Position numbers and translations under genes: made by a program. From NCBI GenBank assembly GCA_035502775.1, contig DATJUB010000051.1, positions 1-64,000 on the forward strand: a DNA stretch of 64,000 nucleotides, given 5' to 3'. Every line of letters begins with the position of its first letter. Position 1 is the stretch's first letter. Shown piece after piece: positions 51,337-59,918 of the stretch. The DNA is from 67-14 sp035502775 (lineage in GTDB: Bacteria; Actinomycetota; Thermoleophilia; Solirubrobacterales; 70-9). A model generated the notes under the pieces. That model had not been told where the DNA came from, ran no database searches, and saw nothing but the letters and a program-made list of their open reading frames with translations.

Positions 51337-51777
51337 ATGAAGTCCGGCCGCAACCCACTCATTCTCGCCGCGATCCTGATCGTCGCCGCGGTCGCCCTGT
51401 TCCTGGTGCTGAAACCCGGTGATTCGGGCGATGACGCGCCGGTGGTCACCAATTCCGCGACCGGGCCGCAGCAGACGAAGCCCGCCGGCAAGGCCGCGAG
51501 CAAGCCCGAGCCGGCCCCCGTCCCGACCGTGATCGTCAAGAACGGCGAGCCGGTCGACGGCGTGCTCGGGATCGAGGTCGACCAGGGCGACCGGATCACC
51601 TTCAAGGTCGAATCGGACGTCGACGAGGAGATCCATGTCCACGGGTTCGACATCAGCAAGGACGTCGCCGCCGGAGGCAGCTCAACGCTCTCCTTCAAGG
51701 CGGACATCACCGGCATCTACGAGGCCGAGCTGGAGCATTCCGGAGTTCCGATCGTGAAACTCCAGATCAATCCCTAG
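51337..51777 (+). CDS. Membrane-anchored cupredoxin-like protein
   Basis: 146 residues: N-terminal anchor (LILAAILIVAAVALFLVL), a Pro/Lys-rich linker, then a ~85-residue cupredoxin-like beta-sandwich (EVDQGDRITFKVESDVDEEI, HVHGFDI, FKADITGIYEAELEHSG). Histidines in HVHGFD and EHSG could bind a metal, but the Cys and Met of classical blue copper sites are missing. A ribosome site GAGGAG lies upstream of ATG 51337. The last four bases overlap the convergent LLM oxidoreductase gene. Confidence 0.82.
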   Translation: MKSGRNPLILAAILIVAAVALFLVLKPGDSGDDAPVVTNSATGPQQTKPAGKAASKPEPAPVPTVIVKNGEPVDGVLGIEVDQGDRITFKVESDVDEEIHVHGFDISKDVAAGGSSTLSFKADITGIYEAELEHSGVPIVKLQINP

Positions 51778-52754
51778 CCGGAAGGCAGGGACCTGAGGGC
51801 CGGGGACAGCTCGGTGGCGAGCAGCTCGAGGTGACGCTCGACCAGGTCGTCCGGCATGCCCGCGATCGATCCCCAGAAGTAGATGTGGGCGACCGGCATC
51901 GAGAGTAGCCACGGCCGCAGCCGCTCCGCCGCCTCCTCCGGGGTGACCACGTCGAATCGGGGCAGCACCGGGGGTCCGGTCGTCGAGCGCAGGTCGTCCG
52001 GATCGGTGCTGGGGAGGGGCGGGCCGGCCCGCCCCTCGGACTTGTACTCGAAGTAGGTCCGCCATTGGTGTTCCAGATGCCTCTTGATCCGCGGCCAGTC
52101 CCGCTCGGGATCGTCGGAGAGGATGAAGTTCGCGCAGCCACCCATCCTCGCGGTGTCCGGATCGTGCCCGTGAGATGAGAGAGCCTCCCGGTAGGGACCA
52201 AGCAGTTCCGGCTTCAAGGTGAGCAGCCCCTCCCCGAGGCGCCCCGCGATCCTGGCGCCGCGGGGGCCTTCCCCGCCGATCCAGATCGGGACCCGCGGCT
52301 GGACCGGCGGCGGTGTCGCCCCGCCTGAGTCCCAGAGCCGCCGGACCTCGGTGGCCGTCGCCTCCAGGTCTTCGAACCGCCCTTTCCCGTCGACTCCGTA
52401 GGCCCGCCACTCCGGAATGCGGTAGCCGGCCCCGAGGCCCAGCTCGAGTCGGCCGCCACTGAGAATGTCGACCAGCGCCGCCTGTTCGGCGATGTCGATC
52501 GCCGGGCGGAGCTTGGCCTGCATGATCGCCGTGCCGATCGTCATCGATTCGGTCCGTGACGCGATGGCGGCCGCGAAGGTGAGAGGCTGGCTCAGGTAGC
52601 CGTCGGAGAAGAGGTGATGCTCGGTCAGCCACACCGAATCGATCCCGAGTCTCTCGGCCCGGGCCAATCTCTCCAGCCAATCTTCGTAGAGGACATGCCA
52701 GTCTCGCTGCCATTCCGGGGGATTGCGCATGTCCAGAAACAGGCCGACTTTCAC
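51774..52754 (-). CDS. LLM-class flavin-dependent oxidoreductase
   Basis: 326 residues, luciferase-like TIM barrel: KVGLFLDMRNPPEWQ at the start, SVWLTEHHLFSDGYL, GGRLELGLGAGYRIPEWRAY, and PIWIGGEGPRGARIAGRLG. Uses F420 or FMN; which one cannot be told from these motifs. Single gene. Substrate unknown. Confidence 0.9.
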   Translation of the reverse strand: MKVGLFLDMRNPPEWQRDWHVLYEDWLERLARAERLGIDSVWLTEHHLFSDGYLSQPLTFAAAIASRTESMTIGTAIMQAKLRPAIDIAEQAALVDILSGGRLELGLGAGYRIPEWRAYGVDGKGRFEDLEATATEVRRLWDSGGATPPPVQPRVPIWIGGEGPRGARIAGRLGEGLLTLKPELLGPYREALSSHGHDPDTARMGGCANFILSDDPERDWPRIKRHLEHQWRTYFEYKSEGRAGPPLPSTDPDDLRSTTGPPVLPRFDVVTPEEAAERLRPWLLSMPVAHIYFWGSIAGMPDDLVERHLELLATELSPALRSLPSG

Positions 52755-52849
52755 GATCCCCAGGTTAGGGCCTCGCGGTGCCGGATGCCGCGGTTTTCTG
52801 TCACAAGAATCGACTCCGGGGATCGTCCTCCCCGGAATACGCTCGGCCG

Positions 52850-53356
52850 ATGTCGAACCTCTCGGCCGAAGAATTCAGGGCGATCAAGCGGCTGGTTGAT
52901 CGCCTCGGGATCGCCGATCTCATGTACGAGTACTGCTCCCGCTGCGATCTCAACGATCCCGACGGGATCGCGGCCTGCTTCACCGAGGACTGCCTGACCG
53001 ACTACGGCCCCGGACCGGGACAGCCCACCCGGGGACGATCGGTCCGCCGGAGCGAGGCCGCCCGGGACCTGTCCCTGTTCGAGGCGACCAGCCATCTCCT
53101 CTCGAACGTCCGCATCTCGTTCGAAGACGATGACCGGGCCCAGGTGCGGAGCGTCGTCCATGCCTGGCACCGGCCGAAGGACTCCGATGCGGCCTGGAAT
53201 CTCCACGGCCAGTACCACGACGTGGTCGTACGCACCGAAGCGGGCTGGAGGATCGCCGAACGCAAGCTGGTCGTGGTCTCGGCGGAGGGCTTCCCGGCCG
53301 AGTGGTCCTTTCACCGGATCGACCGGCTCGCCTCGGAGGAGCATTCCCGGGGCTAG
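52850..53356 (+). CDS. SnoaL/NTF2-like protein (ring-hydroxylating dioxygenase beta-subunit fold)
   Basis: 168 residues from ATG 52850. AIKRLVDRLGIADLMYEYCS, CDLNDPDGIAACFTEDCL and WNLHGQYHDVVVRTEAGWRI form the SnoaL_4-type cone fold; Tyr/Asp/His pocket residues suggest a dehydratase or isomerase, but a binding role is also possible. TACGCT six bases upstream suggests a leaderless mRNA. The frame extends further upstream but without coding character. Confidence 0.84.
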   Translation: MSNLSAEEFRAIKRLVDRLGIADLMYEYCSRCDLNDPDGIAACFTEDCLTDYGPGPGQPTRGRSVRRSEAARDLSLFEATSHLLSNVRISFEDDDRAQVRSVVHAWHRPKDSDAAWNLHGQYHDVVVRTEAGWRIAERKLVVVSAEGFPAEWSFHRIDRLASEEHSRG

Positions 53357-53406
53357 GTCCCGGCCCGTTCCGGGTCCGCCCGATCTTCGCCTGTATGGTG
53401 CCCCGG

Positions 53407-54132
53407 ATGTTCTCGGCACTGGGTTGGGGGACCTTGGCGGCATCCTCGCTTCTGATCGGAGCGCTGCTCGCCTTCACCCGCAGGTGGCCGGAGCGGCAGA
53501 TCGGCCTGGTGCTCGCCTTCGGCGCCGGAGCCCTGATCAGTGCCGTCAGCTTCGAACTGGCCGAGGAGGGCATCGCGATCGGCAGCTTCCGTTCGACCGC
53601 GATCGGCCTCGGCCTGGGGGCGGTGACCTACTACCTTCTGGACGGGCTGGTCTCGCGCCGTTTCAATGCCCGGCCGGGGCGGGCCGCTCGAACCGAGAGT
53701 GAGGATCCCGGAACGGCGCTCGCGCTGGGCGCTTTCCTCGACGGCATCCCGGAACAGTTCGTGCTCGGGATAGGTCTTGCCGCCGGGCAGGGAGTCGGGG
53801 TCGGCCTGCTGGTCGCGATCTTCGTGTCCAACCTGCCCGAGGCGATCGGCTCGGCCAACGACATGCGGGAATCAGGTGCGAAGCCTCCGGCGGTGATCCG
53901 TCTCTGGTGCGCGGTCGCGGGTGTCTGCGTGCTGGCGACCCTTGCCGGGTACGGGATCGCCGACTCGGTTTCGGGAGAGATGCGGGCGGCGATCGACGGG
54001 TTCGCGGCCGGTGCCCTGCTGGTCATGCTGATCGATTCGATGATTCCCGAGGCGACCAAGGCCGCCGGGCGCCGGGCGGGCCTGCTGGCGACGCTGGGAT
54101 TCGCGGTCGCGACCGCGCTCTCGAGCATCTAG
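53407..54132 (+). CDS. ZIP-superfamily-like membrane transporter with altered metal motifs
   Basis: 241 residues from ATG 53407, seven bases after a TATGGT -10 box (ATG 53395 is an alternative). Eight hydrophobic helices in ZIP order. The positions that are HNxPEG and HxxPEG in zinc transporters read GAFLDGIPEQFVLG and VSNLPEAIGSANDM here, so both metal-binding histidines are replaced while Pro-Glu is kept. Substrate is therefore uncertain. A canonical ZIP protein is encoded at 56587-57309. Confidence 0.82.
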   Translation: MFSALGWGTLAASSLLIGALLAFTRRWPERQIGLVLAFGAGALISAVSFELAEEGIAIGSFRSTAIGLGLGAVTYYLLDGLVSRRFNARPGRAARTESEDPGTALALGAFLDGIPEQFVLGIGLAAGQGVGVGLLVAIFVSNLPEAIGSANDMRESGAKPPAVIRLWCAVAGVCVLATLAGYGIADSVSGEMRAAIDGFAAGALLVMLIDSMIPEATKAAGRRAGLLATLGFAVATALSSI

Positions 54133-54145
54133 GGCACCGAACGGG

Positions 54146-54178
54146 CCGGGGCAGCGGTCGTGACACCCGCTGCCCCGG
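54146..54178. terminator. Bidirectional terminator stem
   Basis: 12-bp perfect stem CCGGGGCAGCGG / CCGCTGCCCCGG with a nine-base loop, between the convergent ZIP-like and membrane-regulator genes. Confidence 0.65.
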
Positions 54179-54196
54179 TGAATCGGTGTGCCGGGC

Positions 54197-54913
54197 TCAG
54201 CAGTCCGGCAGCTCCATCTTGGTTCCGACCGACAGGGCGACCTTCGCCGTGTCGAGTCGCTTGGCTTCATCCCCGGCCTCCATGGCGGGGGTGGTGGCGA
54301 CCGCGGCCGTAGCGGTGGTGATGAACACCTTGTCGCCCTTCTCGATCACCTTGGGGTCGATCGTGAACTCGGTGCCCTCGGGTCCGGTACTTACCGTGGA
54401 GGCCCAGTCGGAGGGGTCTTTCTTCCCGCCGTCGATGGCTTTCGCGGGGACGACCTCCGCGGGCTTGCTCGAAGGCGAGTCGAACGTCACCGTTTCGCTG
54501 GGCTTCGCGCTCTCGTACCGCTCGAACCGTGCGGCCGACGAACCCTTCGAGTCTCCGGAGCACTCGATGGTCGGCATCACGGGGGTGTAGTTGACCTCGG
54601 CCGGCACGCCGGCGTCACGCAGGCTGGCCTCGAGCCCGTCGGCGTCCTTCAGGCTCTTGATGCTGACGGTGACGGCGCCGTCGGGATTCTTCGCGACCGC
54701 GTAGGCACTGGGGGTGTTGTCGCCGCTCCCGGCGAAGATCGCCACCGCGGCGACCGCGGCCGCCAGGCCGCCGCCCGCCATCGCGAACCGGGCCGGCCGG
54801 CGGGTGCCATGGGATCGGGCCGGGGCGGGGTCCCGGGCCGGTTCGGGCCGCTCGGCCACCACCTGTCTCAACTCGGTGAGCAGCCGTTCTTCGAAATTGT
54901 CTTTCTGTGTCAT
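54197..54913 (-). CDS. Membrane-anchored protein encoded with ECF sigma factor (probable anti-sigma or CU044_5270-like)
   Basis: 238 residues from ATG 54913. A cytosolic N-terminus (MTQKDNFEERLLTELRQVV) precedes one membrane helix (RFAMAGGGLAAAVAAVAIFA) and an extracytoplasmic domain of about 170 residues with a Cys pair. No zinc-binding HxxxCxxC anti-sigma motif is seen. Gene position directly after the sigma factor, one base away, suggests that it regulates or reports to it. Confidence 0.78.
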   Translation of the reverse strand: MTQKDNFEERLLTELRQVVAERPEPARDPAPARSHGTRRPARFAMAGGGLAAAVAAVAIFAGSGDNTPSAYAVAKNPDGAVTVSIKSLKDADGLEASLRDAGVPAEVNYTPVMPTIECSGDSKGSSAARFERYESAKPSETVTFDSPSSKPAEVVPAKAIDGGKKDPSDWASTVSTGPEGTEFTIDPKVIEKGDKVFITTATAAVATTPAMEAGDEAKRLDTAKVALSVGTKMELPDC

Positions 54914-54914
54914 C

Positions 54915-55487
54915 TCAGGTCTCCAGTGTGGGAATGGTCGTGGTCGGTTCCTCGTCCGGGAGATTTCGGCGCAGGGTCCGGCGAGCACGGTGCAGCCGGA
55001 CCCTCGCGGTGACTGGGCTGATCCCCAGCGCTTCGCCTACTTCTCGCGGTGAAAGTTCGTCGAGGGCGTAGAGCTCCAGCGCCCTCCGCTCGCCGTCGGG
55101 CAGCGACTCGAAGGCGGCCAGCAGCCGCCTGGAGGTCGCCTCCGCGTCGATCCGCTCCTGCATGCGAGCCAGATCGTCGTCATCCAGCAGCCGCTGTCCC
55201 TGGACCCTGGCCATGGCGTCCCGATCGCGGCCGATCCGCCGGAACTCGTTGTGGATGACGTTGCGGGCGATCCCGAACAGCCAGGCCTTCGGTCTGCCCC
55301 GCCGGTTGTCGTATCGGTCGGCGGCCTCGATCACCGCCAGGAAGATCTCGGTGGTCAGGTCGGCGGCCAGGTACGGATCGGACACCCGTCTCGCGACGAA
55401 TCGCTCGACGGACTCGACGTGCTCGCGGTAGAACGCCTCCAGCGCGTCGGGGTCGTGGCCGATGCGGGCCAGTTCGTGATTGCTCAT
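54915..55487 (-). CDS. ECF RNA polymerase sigma factor
   Basis: 190 residues: sigma region 2 (FYREHVESVERFVARRVSDP, LTTEIFLAVIEAADRYD, AWLFGIARNVIHNEFRR) and region 4 (SLPDGERRALELYALDELSP, ISPVTARVRLHRARRTLRR). No C-terminal extension. Cotranscribed with the membrane-anchored protein downstream. Targets unknown. Confidence 0.93.
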   Translation of the reverse strand: MSNHELARIGHDPDALEAFYREHVESVERFVARRVSDPYLAADLTTEIFLAVIEAADRYDNRRGRPKAWLFGIARNVIHNEFRRIGRDRDAMARVQGQRLLDDDDLARMQERIDAEATSRRLLAAFESLPDGERRALELYALDELSPREVGEALGISPVTARVRLHRARRTLRRNLPDEEPTTTIPTLET

Positions 55488-55596
55488 GTATCTACTTGGT
55501 CGGTGACCGGCAAAGCGTTACAAAGTGGCGGTCCCGGCCAGGTGCGCCGCCGGAGAAATTCGCTCGCGCCTCGGCGCCGGGCGTAATACTCGGTGC

Positions 55597-56583
55597 ATGC
55601 GCGCGATGGTTCTAGAGCGGGCACAGGGCCCGCTGCGTCTCACCGAGCTTCCCGATCCCGAGCCCGGCCCGGGACAGGTTCTGATCGCGGTCCATACCTG
55701 CGGGGTCTGCCGGACCGACCTTCACATCCTCGACGGCGAACTGGCCGAGCCGAAGCTGCCGCTCGTGCCGGGCCATCAGATCGTCGGCACCGTGGTCGGC
55801 TCGGGAGAGGGTGCCGCGCGGTTCGCGCCCGGCGATCGAGTCGGGGTTCCCTGGCTGGGCTGGACCGACGGCACCTGCCGGTACTGCCGCGAGGGTCGCG
55901 AGAACCTCTGCGACCAGGCACGGTTCACGGGATACGACATCGACGGCGGCTACGCCGAGATGACCGTCGCCGATGAGCGATTCTGCTTTCCGGTCCCGTC
56001 CGGATACCCGGATCTCCAGGCCGCGCCGCTGCTCTGCGCCGGGTTGATCGGGTATCGCGCCCTCCATCTGGTCGGCGACGCTCCGCGCTTGGGCCTGTAC
56101 GGCTTCGGCGCGTCCGCCCACATCCTCTGCCAGGTCGCGGCACATCAGGGCCGCCGCGTGTTCGCCTTCACCAGGGAGGGGGACAGGGAGTCCCAGAGCT
56201 TCGCGCTCGAGTTGGGCGCCGAGTGGGCGGGTTCGTCGGAAGAGACGCCTCCGGAAGAGCTGGACGGCGCGATCGTGTTCGCTCCGGTCGGATCGCTGAT
56301 GACGGCTGCCCTCCTCGCCAGTGCCAAGGGCGCGCGGGTGATCAGTGCCGGAATCCACATGAGCGACATTCCCTCGTTTCCCTACGACCTGCTCTGGGAG
56401 GAGCGAACCCTCGGCTCGGTGGCGAACCTGACCCGGCGCGACGGGGAGGAGTTCATGGATCTGGCACCCCGGGTGCCGGTTCGGACCGAGGTCTCGGTCT
56501 ATCCGCTCGGGGACGCGAACCAGGCCCTGGACGACCTGCGGCACGGACGGTTCCGCGGTGCGGCCGTGCTCTCGATCGGCTAG
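55597..56583 (+). CDS. Zinc-dependent alcohol dehydrogenase (AdhP/AdhA type)
   Basis: 328 residues from ATG 55597, seven bases after a TAATAC box. GroES-like domain with catalytic Cys (VHTCGVCRTDLHI), His-Glu region LVPGHQIVGTVVG (Gln instead of the usual Glu after GH), structural zinc cysteines (CRYCREGRENLC), and a Rossmann fold (LGLYGFGASAHILCQVAAHQ). Members of this subgroup reduce or oxidise primary alcohols with NAD(P). Convergent with the ZIP gene. Confidence 0.9.
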   Translation: MRAMVLERAQGPLRLTELPDPEPGPGQVLIAVHTCGVCRTDLHILDGELAEPKLPLVPGHQIVGTVVGSGEGAARFAPGDRVGVPWLGWTDGTCRYCREGRENLCDQARFTGYDIDGGYAEMTVADERFCFPVPSGYPDLQAAPLLCAGLIGYRALHLVGDAPRLGLYGFGASAHILCQVAAHQGRRVFAFTREGDRESQSFALELGAEWAGSSEETPPEELDGAIVFAPVGSLMTAALLASAKGARVISAGIHMSDIPSFPYDLLWEERTLGSVANLTRRDGEEFMDLAPRVPVRTEVSVYPLGDANQALDDLRHGRFRGAAVLSIG

Positions 56584-56586
56584 GGC

Positions 56587-57309
56587 TCAGACACCGAGAG
56601 CGAGGCTCAGAGCCACCATCGCCACCGCGGACACGGCGGCCCCGGACAGGGTTCCCCGGCGGCCGGCCCGCAGGCCCTGGGGCAGGATCTCGATCGCGGT
56701 GAGGGCCAGCATCGCGCCCGCCGCGAATCCGAAAGAGATCGGCAGCAGGGCCGAGATCTCCTCGACCAGGAAGAACGCGATCACCGCGCCCACCGGCTGC
56801 GGCACGCTGCTCAGCACCGCGGCGAAGAACAGCCGGGAGTTCGAGGCGCCGGTCGTCGCGAGGGGAATGGCGACGCTGGTTCCCTCGGGGATGTTCTGGA
56901 TTCCGATCGCGATCACGACGAAAACCCCGAGCTGGCTCGGATCGGCCTCGTAGGCGGTGCCGATCGCGAATCCCTCGGGCAGGCTGTGGACCAGCAGGAC
57001 CAGGAATACGAGGATCGCCGTACGGCCCCCGGTGCCGCCGAACTCCCGCGGCATGTGACCCATCCAGCGCCTGGCGAGCAGCAGGAAGGCGATCCCGATG
57101 ACGAGCCCGAGAACGACCTCCGAGGGAGAGCCGCGATCGAGGGCGGGCAGAAGCAGCCCCATGACCGAGGCGACGATCATCACCCCGGCGGTCACGCCGA
57201 GCAGGATGGGAGTGAGCGCCTTGGTCCGGTCTCCGAGGAACATCACCGGGATCGCCCCGAGGCCGGTGGCGACGGCGGTGGCGCTCGCGGCGAGGATCAG
57301 GCCGATCAT
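56587..57309 (-). CDS. ZIP-family metal transporter
   Basis: 240 residues, eight helices. The metal-site motifs are canonical on helix 4 (LLVHSLPEGFAIG) and near-canonical on helix 5 (IGIQNIPEGTSVAIPL). It imports Zn2+ or Fe2+/Mn2+ into the cytosol. Ends three bases from the alcohol dehydrogenase stop. Confidence 0.9.
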   Translation of the reverse strand: MIGLILAASATAVATGLGAIPVMFLGDRTKALTPILLGVTAGVMIVASVMGLLLPALDRGSPSEVVLGLVIGIAFLLLARRWMGHMPREFGGTGGRTAILVFLVLLVHSLPEGFAIGTAYEADPSQLGVFVVIAIGIQNIPEGTSVAIPLATTGASNSRLFFAAVLSSVPQPVGAVIAFFLVEEISALLPISFGFAAGAMLALTAIEILPQGLRAGRRGTLSGAAVSAVAMVALSLALGV

Positions 57310-57416
57310 GACTCAGCTTCTACAGGTTGTGGACGGGGAGGTCCAGCCGGCGGGGTTGCGCAACCGGAAAGCCGCGGTTAGTCTCGAAATTCGGATCGCC
57401 ACCGGTTGAGGAAGTG

Positions 57417-58184
57417 ATGTCGTCGAGCACGCTGGTATCGAGTCTGGTCCGGGCTTCAGCAAGTGTGGCCCTCGGTGTCTGCGTTCTGGCGGCGGCTCTG
57501 ATCCTTTGCACCCCGGCGGGTTCCGCCCGTGAGGTGAGGCTCGATCACCGGATCACGCCGAGCCCGTCCCGGGGGACCGTGATCGCCAAGGTGCTGATCC
57601 GGAGCGCGGTCCGGGCCGAGCCGGATGGCCGGCCGGTCTGGGTGGCGATGGGGCGCACCCGGCTGTCCGGGTCGCCGCAGCGGCTCATGGTGCTGGCCCC
57701 AAGGGAGCGGGCAGGCAGGACCTGGCTGAAGGTCCGGCTGCCGGTGCGGCCCAACTCCGCGTCGGGCTGGATTCCACTCAACCGCGTGGAGCTGATCCGG
57801 AGCCGGAGCTTCGTCGATCTTGACCGGTCGCGGCGGATCATCAGGGTCTTTTCCGGCGGCGAGCGGGTCGCCCGGTTCAGGGTCGTGGTCGGCGCGCCGG
57901 AGACACCCACCCCGATCGGGCTGTTCGCCCTGTACGACCTCGTGGCCCAGCCGAGCGCGCGGGGCTTCATCGGACCCTGGGCGATCCACCTGACGGCGCA
58001 CTCGAACGTGCTGCACAGATATGACGGCGGCTCGGGCCGGATCGCGCTCCACGGACGGGCCGGAGCGAGCCTGCTGGACCCGCTCGGAAGCGCCCGTTCG
58101 CACGGCTGTATCCGCATGACCAACCGCCGGATCTCGTGGCTGACCGGCCTCTCTCTCGGCACCGCGATCCTGGTGCATCCATGA
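57417..58184 (+). CDS. L,D-transpeptidase (YkuD)
   Basis: 255 residues from ATG 57417 (GAGGA upstream; GTG 57414 is also possible). Signal peptide ASVALGVCVLAAALILCTPA, an SH3-like middle, then YkuD: RIIRVFSGGERVARFRVVVG, and catalytic SHGCIRMTNRRISWL (Cys nucleophile, His). It makes 3-3 peptidoglycan cross-links or attaches proteins. The stop overlaps the universal stress protein start. Confidence 0.92.
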   Translation: MSSSTLVSSLVRASASVALGVCVLAAALILCTPAGSAREVRLDHRITPSPSRGTVIAKVLIRSAVRAEPDGRPVWVAMGRTRLSGSPQRLMVLAPRERAGRTWLKVRLPVRPNSASGWIPLNRVELIRSRSFVDLDRSRRIIRVFSGGERVARFRVVVGAPETPTPIGLFALYDLVAQPSARGFIGPWAIHLTAHSNVLHRYDGGSGRIALHGRAGASLLDPLGSARSHGCIRMTNRRISWLTGLSLGTAILVHP

Positions 58185-59044
58185 TCGACACGGTGATAGT
58201 CGGGATCGAGGACACCGACGAGGCGCGGGACGCGCTCCGGTTCGCCCGCCTGTTCGGCGCCGTCGAGGGCGCCCGGCTCCACGTGGTGAGCGTTCACCGG
58301 GCGACGGTCTTCTATGAAGGAGCGGCCGAGATCGAGGCGGCCCGCGCCGCGTATTTCGACGAGATGCTGCAGATGGCACAGGCCGAGCTCGGTGACCAGT
58401 TCGAGTTTCACCGCCTGGTCGAGATCTCACCGCCGGCCGGGCTGACCGAGGTGGCGGAGCGGATCGGGGCCGATGTGGTGGTCATCGGCTCCAGTCATCG
58501 CGGTCCGATCGGCAGGGTGCTGATGGGCGGTGCCGGATCCCGGCTGGCCGCTGGTTCCCCCTGTGCGGTGATCGTCACTCCCCGCGGCTGGAGCAGGGAG
58601 GGGACCACGACTCTGAGGCGGATCGGGGTCGCCTTCAACACCTCGGCCGAGGCCGCGGCGGCACTCGATTTCGGTCTCGAGCTGCAGCGGGGCCTGGGGG
58701 CCGAGCTGACCCTGATCGGCGTGGTTCCCGAAGTGATCGCGGCCGGTCGGATCGGTCACACCAATCGCGGTTTCGAGGAGATCCTGCGGGAGGACATGGA
58801 GGAGCTGATCGGCGAGACGCTCGCCCGGATCGGATCGGACGGGGTCGGACATCAGGTGAGGGAGGGCCACGCGGCCGACGAGCTGGCCGCGGCCTCGATC
58901 GATCTCGACCTCCTGGTGCTCGGATCGCGCGGCTACGGGCCACTCCGGCGGGTGCTGCTCGGTGGCACCTCGGTCAAGGTGATGCGCTCCTCGGCCTGCC
59001 CGGTGGTGATCGTTCCCCGGTCAGTGGGCCGGGAGTCCGCCTAG
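58181..59044 (+). CDS. Tandem universal stress protein
   Basis: 287 residues with two UspA domains. ATP-binding motifs: VVIGSSHRGPIGRVLMGGAG in the first and VLGSRGYGPLRRVLLGGTS in the second. Cytosolic nucleotide-binding stress protein. Coupled to the L,D-transpeptidase by ATGA; its 3' end overlaps the convergent TetR gene by 4 bases. Confidence 0.92.
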   Translation: MIDTVIVGIEDTDEARDALRFARLFGAVEGARLHVVSVHRATVFYEGAAEIEAARAAYFDEMLQMAQAELGDQFEFHRLVEISPPAGLTEVAERIGADVVVIGSSHRGPIGRVLMGGAGSRLAAGSPCAVIVTPRGWSREGTTTLRRIGVAFNTSAEAAAALDFGLELQRGLGAELTLIGVVPEVIAAGRIGHTNRGFEEILREDMEELIGETLARIGSDGVGHQVREGHAADELAAASIDLDLLVLGSRGYGPLRRVLLGGTSVKVMRSSACPVVIVPRSVGRESA

Positions 59045-59820
59045 CGGGTGCTGAAGACCGGGATCTGCTGCAGATCGAGTTCGTCTCTCAGCAGGACCCC
59101 GATCAGGTGGTGGGCGCGATCGTCGTCGACCCGGAAGTCGCGCATGATCAATCTGATCGCCAGGCCGTTGATCATCGCGAGCAGCTGGTCGGCGATGTCG
59201 TCGACCGGGTTTCTCGGGGTGAACACGCCGGCCTCGACCCCGTACTCGATCGCCTCGTGGAAGTTCGAGGACCAGCGGCGATACTGGCTTTCGCAGTTCT
59301 CGAGGATCGCCGGATCGCGGTACGCGGCACCCCAGTACTCGATCCAGATCGGCCAGCGGTCGGCCTGGATCGAGTGGTCGATCAGGCGGATCAGGCGTTC
59401 GACCGGGTCGCTTTCCTCCTCCGAGATTCCGTCGAGCGTGGTCGCCGCGTTCTGGTAGGCGGCGCGAAAGGTCTCGAGCAGAAGTTCCGATCTGCTGCGG
59501 AAATAATGCTGCACCATGCCGATCGAGACGCCGGCTTCGTCGGCCACGTCGGACAGCCTCATGTGCCGCGCTCCCCTGGTGGCGAGGACCTTGGCCGCCG
59601 CTTCCAGCAGCTGGGTCCTGCGGTCTTCCACCAGGGTTGATCGCCTGGCCTTGCTTTCCGTGCTATTTGGCTCTGATTCTGGTTCTGAGGCTTCCATCAT
59701 GGGCTCTGGTGGTGAGCGTTGTCTTCCGTTTTCCCGGCTCCCGCCGGACCTATAGATATCAGGATCGGAGGTCGTCGGCCGGGATGTCCGACCCCGGGTC
59801 CGGAAGCCCGCCCGGGTCAT
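59041..59820 (-). CDS. TetR-family (BetI-like) regulator next to the second polyamine ABC operon
   Basis: 259 residues from ATG 59820, which has GGAGGA ten bases upstream; Met at 59700 is an alternative that removes 40 disordered residues. HTH at about 70-115 (HMRLSDVADEAGVSIGMVQH, YFRSRSELLL), then a BetI-like C-terminal domain (IQADRWPIWIEYWGAAYRDP). The AT-rich palindrome 21 bases upstream is a likely autoregulatory site that also faces the divergent transporter operon. Confidence 0.87.
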   Translation of the reverse strand: MTRAGFRTRGRTSRPTTSDPDIYRSGGSRENGRQRSPPEPMMEASEPESEPNSTESKARRSTLVEDRRTQLLEAAAKVLATRGARHMRLSDVADEAGVSIGMVQHYFRSRSELLLETFRAAYQNAATTLDGISEEESDPVERLIRLIDHSIQADRWPIWIEYWGAAYRDPAILENCESQYRRWSSNFHEAIEYGVEAGVFTPRNPVDDIADQLLAMINGLAIRLIMRDFRVDDDRAHHLIGVLLRDELDLQQIPVFSTR

Positions 59821-59840
59821 TGTGTGATATTCCTCCGGTC

Positions 59841-59862
59841 AAATAATATGTTCATATTATTT
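59841..59862. promoter_or_regulatory. TetR-type operator between regulator and transporter operon
   Basis: AAATAATATG-TT-CATATTATTT: 10-bp perfect arms around a TT centre, strikingly AT-rich against the GC-rich surroundings. It lies in the 98-base gap between the divergent genes. Confidence 0.78.
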
Positions 59863-59918
59863 TTTACGTCAAGTGAGTTGGCGTTCGAATGAGGTCATTC
59901 AAACGGAGGAGGAGAGTG

